Source: Spongilla lacustris (Eukaryota; Porifera; Demospongiae; Spongillida; Spongillidae). Taken from it: a DNA stretch of 64,000 nt. The stretch lies in contig OX442415.1 of NCBI GenBank assembly GCA_949361645.1, positions 26,494,092 through 26,558,091 of the forward strand. Direction: 5' to 3'. The notes beneath the pieces were generated by a model. That model had not been told where the DNA came from and ran no database searches. It worked only from the letters and a program-made list of their open reading frames with translations. Positions 1-10,444 of this stretch are shown one piece after another (the first letter of the stretch is position 1; every line of letters starts with the position of its first letter). Both the position numbers and the translations under genes were made by a program.

Positions 1-362
1 TTGCGTTCAAAAATATTTACAGTGTTTAAAATTGAAATAGCTGCCATTCTATAGTGACTGCTCCAACATATATCACCGCGATGCTTACCTTCAGCAGATG
101 CATGACAGCTATAGCGCTTGTGATGACGCGATGACGCTCTTCTTCTGCTGTTATTACTCTATAAGCTAGCTTCTCCATCGCCGTTCTTCCGCAGAAACCG
201 AAGAGGCAGAATAGTAAAGGACACCAGATTTGACTCTAAAGTTAAGCTTCGCTTTTCTTCTGAATTATCGCTTTTGGTCTCAGTTTGCAGTTGGATAACT
301 ACCATGCAAGAGTACAACCAGCGAGGCTATATTGACCACCTCCCACCCTTCTCCCATTTTGG
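1..362. other. No gene recognised
   Basis: No convincing reading frame, repeat or structured element was seen in this left edge of the window. It ends at the target-site duplication of the element that starts at 371. Confidence 0.5.
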
Positions 363-370
363 CACTCCAT

Positions 371-1630
371 TAGGGTGTGTAACCTCCCCTGAATAATGAA
401 AATCGATTTTTCCGAATACTTTTAAAACACTTATCGATTTTTCAGGTTTTTTTGGATCTGAAAATCGATTTTTCCGAATACTTGAAAAAAGAAAATCGAT
501 TTTTCCGAATAGGTTTTGACAATTTGCCAGCCGAATACCTAGGTTATTCAGGTTTTCTGCTCACTGAGCCACCTAAATGTACACATCACACTAGAGACCC
601 TGAGCCTACAGCTACCCACATCACATCAGATACCCTCAGCACACAAACACACCTACCCCCATCACACCAGTTGCCCTCAGCACACAAATACACCTACCCC
701 ATTACACAAACACACCTACCCCCATCACACCAGTTGCCCTCAGCACACAAACACACCTACCCCATCACACAAACACACCTACTCCCATCACACCAGATGC
801 CCTCATGAGGCACACAACCATAGCTACCACCATCACACCAGACACCCTACTACAACTACCCACATTACACCAGATTAGTACCCTCAGCATGCATCCAAAG
901 CTAACCCACATCACACCAGATGCACTCAGCACACAACCACAGCTACCTACATAGGCCTAAATCGCTTGGCCTAACCAACTACCTAGTTGGGCGTGTCCCG
1001 ACCTAAGACTAAGTTAGTGTGGCCACGCTGAGGTCTACCTACAGATGTACACATCGCACTTGATGCCAAAGGAATAGAATCACAGATGGCGTTTACGCAC
1101 CACCAGCCATGCAGCCTCTATTTCACCATCGCGAATTTTGAAAATACTAGTCCCTAAATAGGCCTAAGTACGAGTATCAGCTCAGAGAGATTGATGCAAA
1201 AAACCATCGAAATGCACTAAGCGAACTAACTTTGATTTGTAGCTGGAGCTGTCCGTCGTCATGACACGTGAAGAGGGAGATCTCTTTTGGCTACTCGAAT
1301 TACCCGTACATATATTGATTTCGTCCCCACGAATATATTTATAGTAACAAAAGTGACGTTATAACTTCAAATTAGAAGTAATTATTGTACATGTCGTAAA
1401 CGCGTATCCGGATATCGTCATAAAAATGTATTCGAATAATGGACGAATTGTCGATGCGGACGACGAATACCTAAGTACCTCCGAATGGAGATGCACAAAC
1501 CGGTTATTTCGAATAGAACAAATCCAATAATCGATTTTTCCGAGTAATGCTAAATTACTATTCGAACGGATATAGGTTTTTGCGAATATCCGAATAACCC
1601 GAATAACCTGATAACCGGTTACACACCCTA
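371..1630. mobile_element. Non-autonomous hAT-like DNA transposon with 8-bp target duplication
   Basis: The ends are perfect 14-bp inverted repeats, TAGGGTGTGTAACC at 371-384 and its complement at 1617-1630. They are flanked by cactccat (363-370) and cactccac (1631-1638), a 7-of-8 match. An 8-bp duplication with a (T/C)AGGG-type end is typical of hAT elements. The 1.26-kb interior has no transposase. It carries several copies of a motif built on aaaatcgatttttccgaata near both ends (about 400-515 and 1520-1545), likely subterminal repeats, and a CA-rich tandem repeat at about 595-940. The reading frame at 452-808 only translates that repeat and is not counted as a gene. Confidence 0.75.
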
Positions 1631-1644
1631 CACTCCACCCCCAC

Positions 1645-1860
1645 CCCCCTTGTTTTCCTAATCGGGTGGGAGGGGGGGACAATATACCCTAGGTTATAGT
1701 GTCCGGGGAGGGGGACAGTATATCCTAGGGTATATTGTCCGGGGGACAATATAACCTAGGGTATATTGTCCGGGGGACAATATAACCTAGGGTATATTGT
1801 CCGGGGGACAAAATAACCTAGGGTATATTGTCCGGGGGGACACTTTTTCCAGGGGGACAT
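1645..1860. repeat. Tandem array of palindromic CCTAGG-centred units
   Basis: A unit of about 37 bp, built from ggacaatataaccta followed by gggtatattgtccggg, is repeated about five times. Each unit is self-complementary around CCTAGG, so the array can fold as a row of short hairpins. No coding capacity is seen. Confidence 0.75.
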
Positions 1861-2046
1861 TATATCCTCCGACACCGGCATTAATTCATAGATTGACGCA
1901 GGGACGGATTTAGAGCCTCCTCCCCCTTCTATCAAGCCACGCCTACTGTTTTAACCCTGTTTCATCATGTGACCAAGTTAAATTAAAAATGATGTCATTT
2001 ACGTAAGCCGCCATCTTGGTGCACAGCTGGCGTAAATCCACATCCG

Positions 2047-2367
2047 ATGACGACTAATTCTGCTTACAAAACTTGGACCCTGATGCTAAGGCACGATACA
2101 TCAGCAAGATTACCATCAGTAACGGGTTGGATCCATTCTCCGCTGAACTTGCACTTGGTAATCCTGCTATTAATTCAGCCAAATACATGTACCAAATCGC
2201 TGGCATCCAACGGGGAGTTGTATGCCAGCGATTTGGTATCCTATTTAGTACTGCAAACAAACCCCATCTCTTCGAAGCAATTGAAAGCTCATAAGTCCTT
2301 CAGTTTATTAGCGGCTGCATGGGTCAAAGACGTGCATGCGTGCATCCGATTATCACTATCTGATTAA
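2047..2367 (+). pseudogene. Degraded YqaJ-family-like protein fragment
   Basis: Two overlapping frames each carry part of one recognisable pattern. The first reads RYISKITISNGLDPF. The second reads DLVSYLVLQT, then KAHKSF, then AAAWVKDVH. From memory this order resembles the segment N-terminal to the YqaJ-like nuclease in repeat-associated proteins of sponges and cnidarians. The frame changes near a hairpin at 2191-2237, so the piece is broken. Its 5' edge shares the sequence gccgccatcttggtgcacag, in inverted orientation, with the THAP remnant near 3300. The family call is tentative. Confidence 0.4.
2191..2237. repeat. Perfect 16-bp hairpin inside the YqaJ-like remnant
   Basis: The sequence accaaatcgctggcat (2191-2206) is exactly complementary to 2222-2237. 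Part of the 15-nt spacer pairs as well (caac with gttg). It lies where the reading frame of the surrounding remnant changes, so it may be a small inverted duplication that caused the break. Confidence 0.8.
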
Positions 2368-2620
2368 AGGATGCATACTAAGTTCAAGAAATGCATGTAT
2401 CACAATATACGTAGATAAGTTATATTGCAGATGAAGCATTCTCAAGAGCTGAATGAATTGTACTTTGTAATATACTGTATTTCTGTTTTCACATTAACTA
2501 TCACCCGTACAAAATATATCCTCATATTTGCAATGGTTCTAGTTTCATAAATTTCTAGTTGAGATTTTATCTCTTGTAAGTGCAGGAATGTAGAGATGAC
2601 ATTGTTGCAACAAAATCTGC

Positions 2621-2657
2621 TATATCAAATCCCCCCCCCCCCCCCCCCCCCCCCCCC
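2621..2657. repeat. Poly-C tract
   Basis: An uninterrupted cytosine run of about 28 bases. Similar G or C runs recur near 7109, 7766, 9945, 37150, 38826-39060, 42448, 59429 and 62539. Confidence 0.95.
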
Positions 2658-2964
2658 GTCAGCTAAAATAATATCTCCTGATATCTCCTGGTTTCCTGTT
2701 AGATATTTGTCATAACTCGGCCTTCCCAACACTCTGATTAGTTTGATACACCTTGAGGTGTTATGCCTAGTAATACTTTAGCTGTGTTGTGATGCTTAGT
2801 TTGACCAGGTACATGCACGTGCGTGCAGACCTGATGGTCTGACTATGAATACACTGAACAACACCCCCCTCTTCAAAAGCTGTAGTACAAGTATGTACAG
2901 ACTTATTCTTTGTGGACTTCATCGCGACCAGCACCGGCCATTTTGATATCAAAGCGCATAACTG

Positions 2965-3310
2965 CTATGTCCATTTGCGCTGCTCCTTTCGACGTTTCAT
3001 CACGCCCCGTACAGCAGTTTTAAAGTACCCATCCCTTTTACAGTGACCAAGAAGCAGGGTTGGTAACCAATCTTGGTTTAATTCGTCATACAGGGCAGCC
3101 GGTTTTCCCGATACAAAGTGCTAGCGTCGTCTTTATTACTGAATGTCTTTTGCCTTGAAAGAGCAGCAATGATTCAAGGATCGTTCACGCTCACCTCGAA
3201 TGTGGTTGATAACAGCAGGTATTCGATAGAACGAGACATCTTTGTCACGGTCAGAACGCTTGTAACACTCAATAACTGTACCATAGCAATCACTTCCTGT
3301 GCACCAAGAT
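2965..3310 (-). pseudogene. Degraded THAP-domain protein fragment
   Basis: Read on the minus strand, the sequence gives CYKRSDRDKDVSFYRIPAVI, which resembles the first half of a THAP zinc-coordinating DNA-binding domain (Cys, then SFYRIP). After a frame break it gives GKPAALYDELNQDWLPTL and LGHCKRDG, which resembles the segment following THAP domains in many sponge and cnidarian proteins. It then ends in a lysine/arginine-rich tail and a stop. The second Cys/His part of the domain is missing or out of frame, so it is not functional as it stands. THAP domains are common in P-element-like transposases and genes derived from them. Confidence 0.5.
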
Positions 3311-3439
3311 GGCCGCCACCAGTATTACACGTGAAAAAGGTCTGAACGAGCGATCGAATTTAGGCGAAAATGGCATCACGTAAGAGAATTAGAGGTACTA
3401 GTAGCAATCAGATATGCTACTATGCATGATACAACTTTA

Positions 3440-3780
3440 TGAATAACATATTTAATTAAAAGCATCTCCGTACTTTAACTACGCCTATTTTGTGACCGAC
3501 GCCCCCTTGCGGTTAATCGAACCCCCGGGCCCCCCCTTTCCAAAATCCTGCGCATGGGCCTGCTAGTGGCTGCTACGCTTTGGTAGTTTTTTGCGTAGTT
3601 TTGGAGGGCCTTCCAACGCAAAATGCGTTGGCTTCTAGGGCGGAGCCCCAGGCCCACGATGGGAGCTTACAGCGCTCCTAGCTGGGCGGGAGGGGTGCCC
3701 TCCTCCCGCACCCTCCCCGGGACGGCTCCGCTTAAGAGTCCGCTGGTCACATATGCATTTCAGCGGCTCCCCCACCCTAA
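3440..3780. other. GC-rich repeat-like sequence, no gene recognised
   Basis: This stretch is rich in GC with runs such as cccccgggcccccc and gggcggagccccagg. The 60-residue minus-strand frame across it has an arginine-rich composition typical of a translated GC-rich repeat, so it is not called as a gene. Confidence 0.5.
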
Positions 3781-4175
3781 CTAGTAAGTGATCATGCTGG
3801 ATCCGCTACTGAGGGGCCACGGCCTTACCAGAGTCCTTGATCACACCAGACCTGCTGACATTCTGATTGTCAGATGGGACAGAGGCAAATCTGCTGCACT
3901 GGACATCACCATCACATCACCCCTCTGCCCGGCCATCTTAGGTGGGTCATGTCAACGAGCTGGTGCAGCACTGAGAGGCCCATAAGCTACACTCCAATGG
4001 ACCCAAATGCCATGGGTTAGGTTGGTCCTGCATTCAAATAGGCCCATGATACCATCTCCAGGCTAGTAACTCACCTGGCAATTAAGCAGTCTTCCCTCAA
4101 GCCGGTTATCAGTGGTGGCTGAGATTTATGGATGATTGAGCATGGCCCCCATTGCCAGAGCCACCCTGGCTAGTA
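3780..4175 (+). pseudogene. Non-LTR retroelement 3' remnant (restriction-like endonuclease part)
   Basis: The frame contains TRPADILIVRWDRGKSAALD followed by ITITSPL. This resembles the RPAD...D...SPL block of the PD-(D/E)XK endonuclease near the C-terminus of some non-LTR retrotransposon proteins. Related but frame-broken pieces follow: HSNGPKCHGLGW and EIYG...RATLA, the extreme C-terminal EIYGRLN-like block also seen at 41520-41590. The copy has several stops and frame changes and is 5'-truncated. No 3' tail or target duplication was identified. Confidence 0.6.
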
Positions 4176-4189
4176 AGCTTCCACACCCC

Positions 4190-4528
4190 CAACTGCTTAT
4201 GTCCGTGTTTGATAGTATAATATTATACATACAAAAAATAATAATCATACTATTATTCATTTCAAGTTACAATTTTCATACGTCTGCAACTATAGCTACA
4301 TTATTGAAGAGATTTAACTGCACAAATTCTCAGCATCCGCGGCTCCTCTCCAGATACCTATTTGGGTTTTATATGTCAGTTTTAGGGTTAGGGTTATGTT
4401 TTAGATGTTTATTATACTGTTATTTTGGTATACTACCAAAACTATATATGCTGGTCAAGTTAGCTGCCGGTGTTTATCTGACTTAAAGTACTAAGCCCAT
4501 TCACCATTCTATATATGTGTCAAATCAA
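4190..4528. other. Short intergenic stretch before TN1
   Basis: AT-rich sequence with a few copies of ttagggtta (around 4380-4395). The last 90 bases are the 3' flank that is conserved downstream of the other TRIM-NHL copies. Confidence 0.5.
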
Positions 4529-6721
4529 TCACATGATATACTTCAGTACATTATTGTTGTCAAGGTTTAGAACATAAAGATTACCCCTTTGAGGATCTAG
4601 TGCCACTCTAAGTGGTCTGCTCAGGTTCCCTACTGTGTGGATCTTCTGTCCTTTGGGATCAAAGATGGAGAAGCAGCCTCCACTGTATTCACTGATATAG
4701 CTGTAACCTTCTTCATCAACTGCTACTCCTGATGGATTCTTTACATCTCCATAAGATCTGACATAAGTACCTTCAGGCGTGAAGACTTTTATGGTTTTAG
4801 AACCAAAGACTGCAACATGAATATTCCCTTGTGGGTCTAAGGATAGACCCTTAGGGCCTTTGAAAGGATCATTAACAGTACCAACTATGGTCAATAACCA
4901 TTCACCATCTTGACTGAATACTTGAACCCTATTGTTGCCCCCATCAGAGACACTCACTCTGTTTTTCGAGTCCACAACAACATCCCATGGATTCTTGAAC
5001 TGTCCCTGACCTGATCCTTCCTTACCAAATTTATGAAGGAACTTTCCTCCTGTTGTCAGCTTCTGTATGCGATGATTACCAAAGTCGGCAATATACATCA
5101 CCTCTCCTATGATGGATATACTAAATGGGCCATTGAACTGACCATCACCACTCCCCTTACTACCAATGGTGTTCTTCAGGTGACTACCTTGGTCAAACAC
5201 ATATATGTGGTGATCATCACTGCCCACATAGATATCTCCATTTTCATGGATGGCAACACATAATGGATTGCCCTTTACATTGATTACTTGCTGGACATCA
5301 CATAATGAGGTATAATCAATCATCACCTTTAGGTCATAAGGACTCCCCTGTACATGATGACCATCCATTGTGATGAGGAGCTGGTGAGGACCAGCTATCT
5401 GAGGGGTGAGGGTGATGGTGTAGGTACCATCCCCATGGTCCTCCACCTGACTCAAGACAACTGGTCCATCATGTGACTTGGGCCTCAGCTCAGACTTCAC
5501 CTGCAGACCACCATATGGGTACCTCTCTCCCTTTGATGTCTTGGTCTCCACTTTAACATGGTGCTTTCTTTTCACCCTGGATACAGACTTAAAAGTACAT
5601 GTACATTCAGAAGGGGATGGAGATAGGTCCACAACTCCACCAAATTCAGATAGTACTTTGGCAAGAGAGTCTGACTGTAAGGTAGCAGATAGGTAGCTAT
5701 GTGAATTTGGAATGGGGGACACATTCTCCACCTTCTTGAGGGTGGCCTTCAGTTCAGTGGGTACCAGTCCTCCAAGAGCTACCACCTCATGGTCTGTGTG
5801 GGTATGGAGGATGTGGGAGGTCACCTCAGTGTAGTGACTGATGTCATGTTGGATCTTCTCAAACTGCTCCTTCTGAAGGGTCAGAGATGTTGTCTTGGAG
5901 AGTGCAATGGTTTCCAACTCCATCAACAACACTTTCTTTCTTTCCACCAATGTCTCCATCAGTTGCTTAAAAGTCTGTGTGATGGCCAGTACAGCTTCTT
6001 GTTTGGAGGTCTCCACCTGCTGCATCATCTTCTTATTGGCATCAATGGCACCAGCCAATGTTGACACAACCTCTTGTGCACATTCAAGTGTCCCTCTCAT
6101 TTCATCTCTATCAGCTTCTGCAACAGTGGACAGCTCAGTGATGTTGTGGTCTTTGTGAAGTATCATGACACAGAGCTGACAGATGAAACTTCTACAAGGC
6201 TTGCAGTAGAAATCCAAATCTAGTTTCTTATGTTTTGGATCAGAGCAGTGATGCTCTGTACGTTTTAAGAGTGTTGGTAGCAGTGTGGCTGACTCCCTGT
6301 CCAGTCCTATCACATTGTGCTGGGACAGCTGTGGAACACGATTGTGACATTCTTGGCCACCTTTGCACATGAACATGTGACATGAACAACAGAATACAAC
6401 TGCAGGATCATTGCATCCCTTTACACAGAATGTACAAGACACTCCAGAGCTACTGGCAAACTTGGACATGTAACCAGCAACCTCCACCTCAAATCCAAGA
6501 TGGAGGTTCTGAGGGAAAGCACTGGCCCCTCCCACTGGGATGGGAACATTCCTTAGACAGGTGGGACACTGAAGGCTTTTCTGAGGTCCAACCTTCTCCA
6601 TCTCCCTGTGAAGGCACTGACAACAGAAGGAGTGCAGACATGGTAGTATTCTTGGGTCACTGAAGGGCCCAGTGCACATCTGACAGGTCACTTGATGTGG
6701 AAGGCAATCCTCTGTAGTCAT
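4529..6721 (-). CDS. TRIM-NHL protein TN1 (RING, B-boxes, coiled coil, filamin, NHL), intact
   Basis: A single-exon gene of 730 residues from ATG to TGA. The order is the TRIM2/TRIM3/TRIM71 class. A C3HC4 RING (C13, C16, C28, H30, C33, C36, C52, C55) is the expected ubiquitin-ligase part. A first B-box-like zinc region lies at about 96-137 and a B-box2 at about 158-196 (CSDPKH, FYCKPC, CQLC, HKDH). A coiled coil covers about 200-310 and is the expected dimerisation element. A filamin/Ig repeat lies at about 370-468 (GDGTYTITLTP, GSPYDL). Six NHL repeats fill about 478-730, each of the form GVxVDxxGxxYVxDxxxxRIQKF; known NHL propellers bind RNA or proteins. The gene is in the same orientation as seven other copies. 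Its conserved upstream block is interrupted by a foldback element (6855-7100), so expression may differ from TN7 and TN8. The target of the protein is unknown. Confidence 0.92.
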   Translation of the reverse strand: MTTEDCLPHQVTCQMCTGPFSDPRILPCLHSFCCQCLHREMEKVGPQKSLQCPTCLRNVPIPVGGASAFPQNLHLGFEVEVAGYMSKFASSSGVSCTFCVKGCNDPAVVFCCSCHMFMCKGGQECHNRVPQLSQHNVIGLDRESATLLPTLLKRTEHHCSDPKHKKLDLDFYCKPCRSFICQLCVMILHKDHNITELSTVAEADRDEMRGTLECAQEVVSTLAGAIDANKKMMQQVETSKQEAVLAITQTFKQLMETLVERKKVLLMELETIALSKTTSLTLQKEQFEKIQHDISHYTEVTSHILHTHTDHEVVALGGLVPTELKATLKKVENVSPIPNSHSYLSATLQSDSLAKVLSEFGGVVDLSPSPSECTCTFKSVSRVKRKHHVKVETKTSKGERYPYGGLQVKSELRPKSHDGPVVLSQVEDHGDGTYTITLTPQIAGPHQLLITMDGHHVQGSPYDLKVMIDYTSLCDVQQVINVKGNPLCVAIHENGDIYVGSDDHHIYVFDQGSHLKNTIGSKGSGDGQFNGPFSISIIGEVMYIADFGNHRIQKLTTGGKFLHKFGKEGSGQGQFKNPWDVVVDSKNRVSVSDGGNNRVQVFSQDGEWLLTIVGTVNDPFKGPKGLSLDPQGNIHVAVFGSKTIKVFTPEGTYVRSYGDVKNPSGVAVDEEGYSYISEYSGGCFSIFDPKGQKIHTVGNLSRPLRVALDPQRGNLYVLNLDNNNVLKYIM

Positions 6722-7310
6722 TCTATAGTAATAACACCATGAAGATCAGAGATATAGGATACACAAGTGTAATATACTAAATCCACCCGGTCAAAAGTAG
6801 TGCTCATCTCGGAGAGTTGCTATCGATCGTTATCGTGTACCAATTTAGTAGGCAAGCAACATATGTATTAACATATAGCCCAGCTAGATGGGCGTACCCT
6901 AAACTAAGCCCAGCCAGACCGGGGAACAGTCGCTGATCCGCGCTAACAAATCCTTGCTAGACCCATCGCCCATCCGAATTACATCCGAGTCTAGCTCGAT
7001 TTGTTAGCGGATTAGCAGATCGACTGTTCCCCTGTCTAGCTGGGCTTAGTTACTAGTAAGGGTGCGCCCATCTAGCTGGGCTATATATTAATATGTTGCT
7101 ATAATTGGAAGGGGGGGGGGGGGGGGGGGGGGGGGGGGTTTAAGTAAAGAGGAACCTTTCTTTAACGTTAAGGAACACTATCGTTTCCTATACACACGTA
7201 CCTAGTACCTGTGGGCTGTGGCTATAGGCTGATATCGATGTGGTCGTGGCGGGGCGCTCGATCGGTTTGCTTTATGTATCACGCGACTGGAACTCTGCCA
7301 CATATAACTA
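6722..7310 (-). promoter_or_regulatory. Conserved upstream block of TN1, split by a foldback element
   Basis: The first 130 bases upstream of the TN1 ATG share with TN3, TN7 and TN8 the motif ggagag(t/a)tgctatcgatcg followed by tatcgtgtacc. After the insertion at 6855-7100 and a poly-G run, the conservation resumes at about 7145 (gttaaggaacactatcgttt, then cctagtacctgt, then cgctcgatcggtttgcttta). Conservation among paralogues over non-coding sequence suggests a promoter, but recent duplication alone could also explain it. No TATA box is claimed. Confidence 0.5.
6855..7100. mobile_element. Foldback MITE inserted in the TN1 upstream block
   Basis: Long imperfect inverted repeats start agcaacatatgtattaac (6855) and end gttaatatgttgct-like at 7100. 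Inner matches are agcccagctagatgggcg against cgcccatctagctgggct, and ggggaacagtcg against cgactgttcccc. It has no coding capacity. It separates two parts of a sequence that is continuous upstream of TN7 and TN8, which marks it as an insertion. A 30-base poly-G run follows directly at 7109-7138. Confidence 0.75.
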
Positions 7311-7540
7311 AAGTCATGAGCATGTTGTTTGCAAATGGCCATTACATATGGTACTAAGATGTATATCTTTTTAAAAACGAAGTTGTAAATTGCCCTTTAG
7401 TCTGTTCACAATCCAAATGAAGTGTAAGTCCATATCTTTTGCCCTATAACAATGCACCATGAAAAGAGGAGTTTAATCACCTGGAATCACTACTCCAAAC
7501 ATTCACTGCTGCTGTTCTAAATATTTAAATCCTTTTTTCC
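7311..7540. other. No gene recognised
   Basis: Unique-looking sequence between the TN1 upstream block and a retroelement remnant. Nothing could be assigned. Confidence 0.4.
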
Positions 7541-7543
7541 AAT

Positions 7544-7800
7544 TTGCTGGAGTCTTCCTCTGACACCAACAGAGCTTATCTCCTGTCAGTGGCAGCCCCT
7601 CATTCTTCCTCTTGGCTATCAGTGGTCCCTTCACCTGGTTGGGCTTGCACCTCGAGTCTAATGAGTACCGGCCGAATGGCCATAAAGTGGTGGACACTTC
7701 AGGTCCCTTCTGCCCCGATACTGCCCTTGATCCTCTTGGTCATCATGCTGTGACCTGCAGGCATTGGGGGGGGGGGGGGGGGGGATGTCATCTTTGACCA
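7544..7800 (+). pseudogene. Non-LTR retroelement remnant (segment before the endonuclease)
   Basis: Frames give LLSVAAPHSSSWLSVVPSPG and, after frame changes, MAIKWW and LDPLGHHAVTC. The same order occurs at 40958-41150 (LLSASSSHAASWLSIVPSD, VAIKWWLGLD). LDPLGHHAVTC carries the His and last Cys of a CCHC-like zinc motif. An 18-base poly-G run interrupts the sequence at 7766. The remnant is short and non-functional. Confidence 0.6.
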
Positions 7801-7884
7801 CTGTTGTCATGCCAACCTGAGCATTAGTGTGGAAAGGGGCCATGGCCCCACCAGCTGACATTCTCATTTATGACTATACATTGC

Positions 7885-8062
7885 GTAAGGTAGGCAAATA
7901 CAAACCGCATTCTTTAAATTTGATTACTTTTTTAAATAGTTCAAAAGACGAAGTCAAATAACCTGCAATTGATTTATATGATGCAATAATGAATGACAAC
8001 TTTTTAGTTATTGCGAGATTTATAAACTGCAGATTAATTTTGATGGAAGTTTGAAAAAGTAT
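7885..8062. repeat. Dispersed repeat shared with 32462-32640
   Basis: About 175 bases beginning ggtaggcaaatacaaac and ending gatggaagtttgaaaaagta recur with moderate divergence at 32462-32640 in the same orientation. Both copies lie close to TRIM-NHL or valyl-tRNA synthetase fragments. The element type is unknown. Confidence 0.7.
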
Positions 8063-8385
8063 GACCCACATAAGCCCCATGGCCTCCCCACATAAGTCCC
8101 ATGGCCTCCCCACATAAGCCCCATGGCCTCCCCACATAAGCCCCATGGCCTCCCCACATAAGCCCCCACATAAGCCCCATGGCCTCCCCACATAAGCCCC
8201 ATGGCCTCCCCACATAAGCTCCATGGCCTCCCCACATAAGCCCCATGGCCTCCCCACATAAGCCCCATGGCCTCCCCACATAAGCCCCATGGCCTCCCCA
8301 CATAAGCCCCATGGCCTCCCCACATAAGCCCCATGGCCTCCCCACATAAGCCCCATGTCCTTCCCACATAAGCCCCATGGAATCC
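8063..8385. repeat. 21-bp minisatellite (CCCCACATAAGCCCCATGGCCT-like)
   Basis: About fifteen nearly identical units of cacataagccccatggcctcc. All three minus-strand frames are open through it (GLCGEAMGLMWGGHGAYVGRPW-type repeats), which is a property of the repeat. It follows the last recognisable exon of the valyl-tRNA synthetase fragment and would lie in its next intron. Confidence 0.9.
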
Positions 8386-8388
8386 TCA

Positions 8389-8940
8389 CCTTTTCCTTGT
8401 TAGCATCTCTCACTTCTATGGGAACCTTCTCATAGTCCCCAGCCTGCATGTGTGTTCTCCAACAGCTTCCTCTGACTGCTCTGCTTCTCACCTATCAGCC
8501 CGTTCAGTCGCTCAATCTCCTCGTGGGCGTTAACCAGACCCTTGATCAGCAGGTGGACCTCACAGCTGTGTCCCACGGTTACCATGGTGCATCCAGTGGG
8601 GACACCCCCATCCTCCACACAATGGACACTAAGTGGGGCCAACAGAACATCAGACAGAGGTCAGATTCAAACTGAGCACAGTACAAGAGAGAGCTAACCC
8701 ATTGCACTGGCCAAGGGTACCAATCACCACACTGAACTCCTGGAGTGTGCTCATGGACTCTTTGGTCATACACTCCTTTGGGGGGGGGGATAGGGAGGGT
8801 GAGCATTAATAGGGGAGGCAATACCCTCCACTACACGTCTGGACTGAGGGAAGAGGTAATTGTTTTAGTGCTCTAATGGTCTTCACAATGTCTTGCATCA
8901 GTCTGACACTGCTGTCCAAATCTTTATCATACATGTTTAG
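8389..8940 (-). pseudogene. VARS1: Valyl-tRNA synthetase C-terminal exon fragment, copy A
   Basis: Four short exon-like blocks in order on the minus strand match the end of cytosolic valyl-tRNA synthetase. Block 1 (about 8838-8936) reads LMQDIVKTIRALKQ, the anticodon-binding helix. Block 2 (about 8699-8772) reads STLQEFSVVIGTLGQCNG. Block 3 (about 8500-8628) reads PTGCTMVTVGHSCEVHLLI then KGLVNAHEEIERLNGLI, the start of the C-terminal coiled-coil arm. Block 4 (about 8389-8490) reads KLLENTHAG then, one frame away, DYEKVPIEVRDANKEKV. The rest of the synthetase is absent from the window, so this is a duplicated 3' fragment. The frame change in block 4 argues against function. A second copy lies at 23552-23995, and a scrap of block 1 at 21500-21600. 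Confidence 0.7.
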
Positions 8941-10444
8941 CCTGATGTACCTATTGCAGTAGTTAGTAAAAAAAATAATAATGTATCCCTTTCAATGGTA
9001 ATTAATAGTGCAACTGAATTCACCAGATGACCACTCAGTTTCATTCAGCAGTCATTGTGGGAAGTGCCCAAAATGATCACCCTTATAGTGGGAGGTGCCC
9101 ATGAACGACTAATGTAGATACCTTTCAATGCCACCATCACGTGCACATCTCCACATGCACATACCGCACACAACACATATCTCTCAACATACATTAGTCC
9201 ACAGCTCTAAATGTCTCTCTGAAGACCTTAAATATGAGGTTCCTGCCTCAGTCTGACTTTCATGCACCTTTCAATACTGATATGCCAAATCAATCAGATA
9301 ATATATTCTAGTACTAAAGTTTGGAACATAAAGACTACCCCTTTGAGGATCTAGTACCAATACAAATACTCTTTTCCGGTTCCCTACTGTGTGGATATTC
9401 TGTTCTTTGATGGAGAAGCAGTCTCCATTATACTCACTGACATACTTCATCAACTGCTACTCCTGATGGATTCGTTACATCTCCATGCGATCTGACATGC
9501 ATATGTATCTTCAGGTGTGAAGACTTTGATGATGCTAGAATCATAGGGGGCAACATGAATATTCCCTTGTGGGTCTAAGGATAGATCCCAACTAAGAATT
9601 ATTACCACAACACCATACTGTATGCTCCGCCATGCATATTCTCATTCTTTCAATATATTGGTGCAGCGTCCATTGTACACACCACCTGCACTACTATACA
9701 CATTGGGCACACAAAGGACACTGTACAACACATACTACCAACACATGAGCAGGGGCCAACTATTAATTTTGAGGAAGCGGGCCCACCACACCTCCTCCTG
9801 AAAAAAACCTTGTATAAAAGGGAAAAACCGAGTTCAGAGCTGCTCAAATAAATTAATAATTCATTTATGCCTTCGTGGAAGAGTTTGCCGTTAATTGCTT
9901 CAATCGCGCACCGTCGTGTATACGTACACCTGATTTCTCATAAGGGGGGGGGGGGGGGGGGGGAGGGGGATTAGCTATGCCAGTGGCTGTGCACAACTGA
10001 TACGCCTAGAGTGATTCTAATACGCATTCCTCAACCTTATATCCAAGCCCAGATGCACACACACACACCAGCTGAAGACTCATTGTACAGAACATGTGCT
10101 CTCCATAACCTGATATCTACAGCTGCACATTCACATAGCAATAAACCATAGTTATTAAAAAAAAAAAAAACCCAAATAAGTAGACTAATAACTAGCTGAG
10201 ATGGGGCAGGTTGTCGCAAATTAATGCACTGCTTCAATTAGAATGGTTATAATTAATTAACGAATTAATTAATAGAAAAACTGGAATAGCCATTATGTAG
10301 CTAGATGAATGGAGATTATTTGGTGTTATTAAAAATTTTAATAACAATGTTTTATTAATAAGGGCTCTTTTGCATATCAAATTTTAGCCCCGGTCTCCCC
10401 TATTTAAGTCAGCAACATACACCACATCTCCTATGATGGATATG

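Noticed and set aside
3475..3657. Arginine-rich minus-strand frame as a small gene
   Set aside because: GC-rich repeat-like sequence with no recognisable domain and no neighbour support.
5033..6663. Plus-strand frames antisense to TN1 and repeated in the other TRIM-NHL copies
   Set aside because: They recur in each copy only because the opposite strand is conserved coding sequence; no independent domain or start signal is visible.
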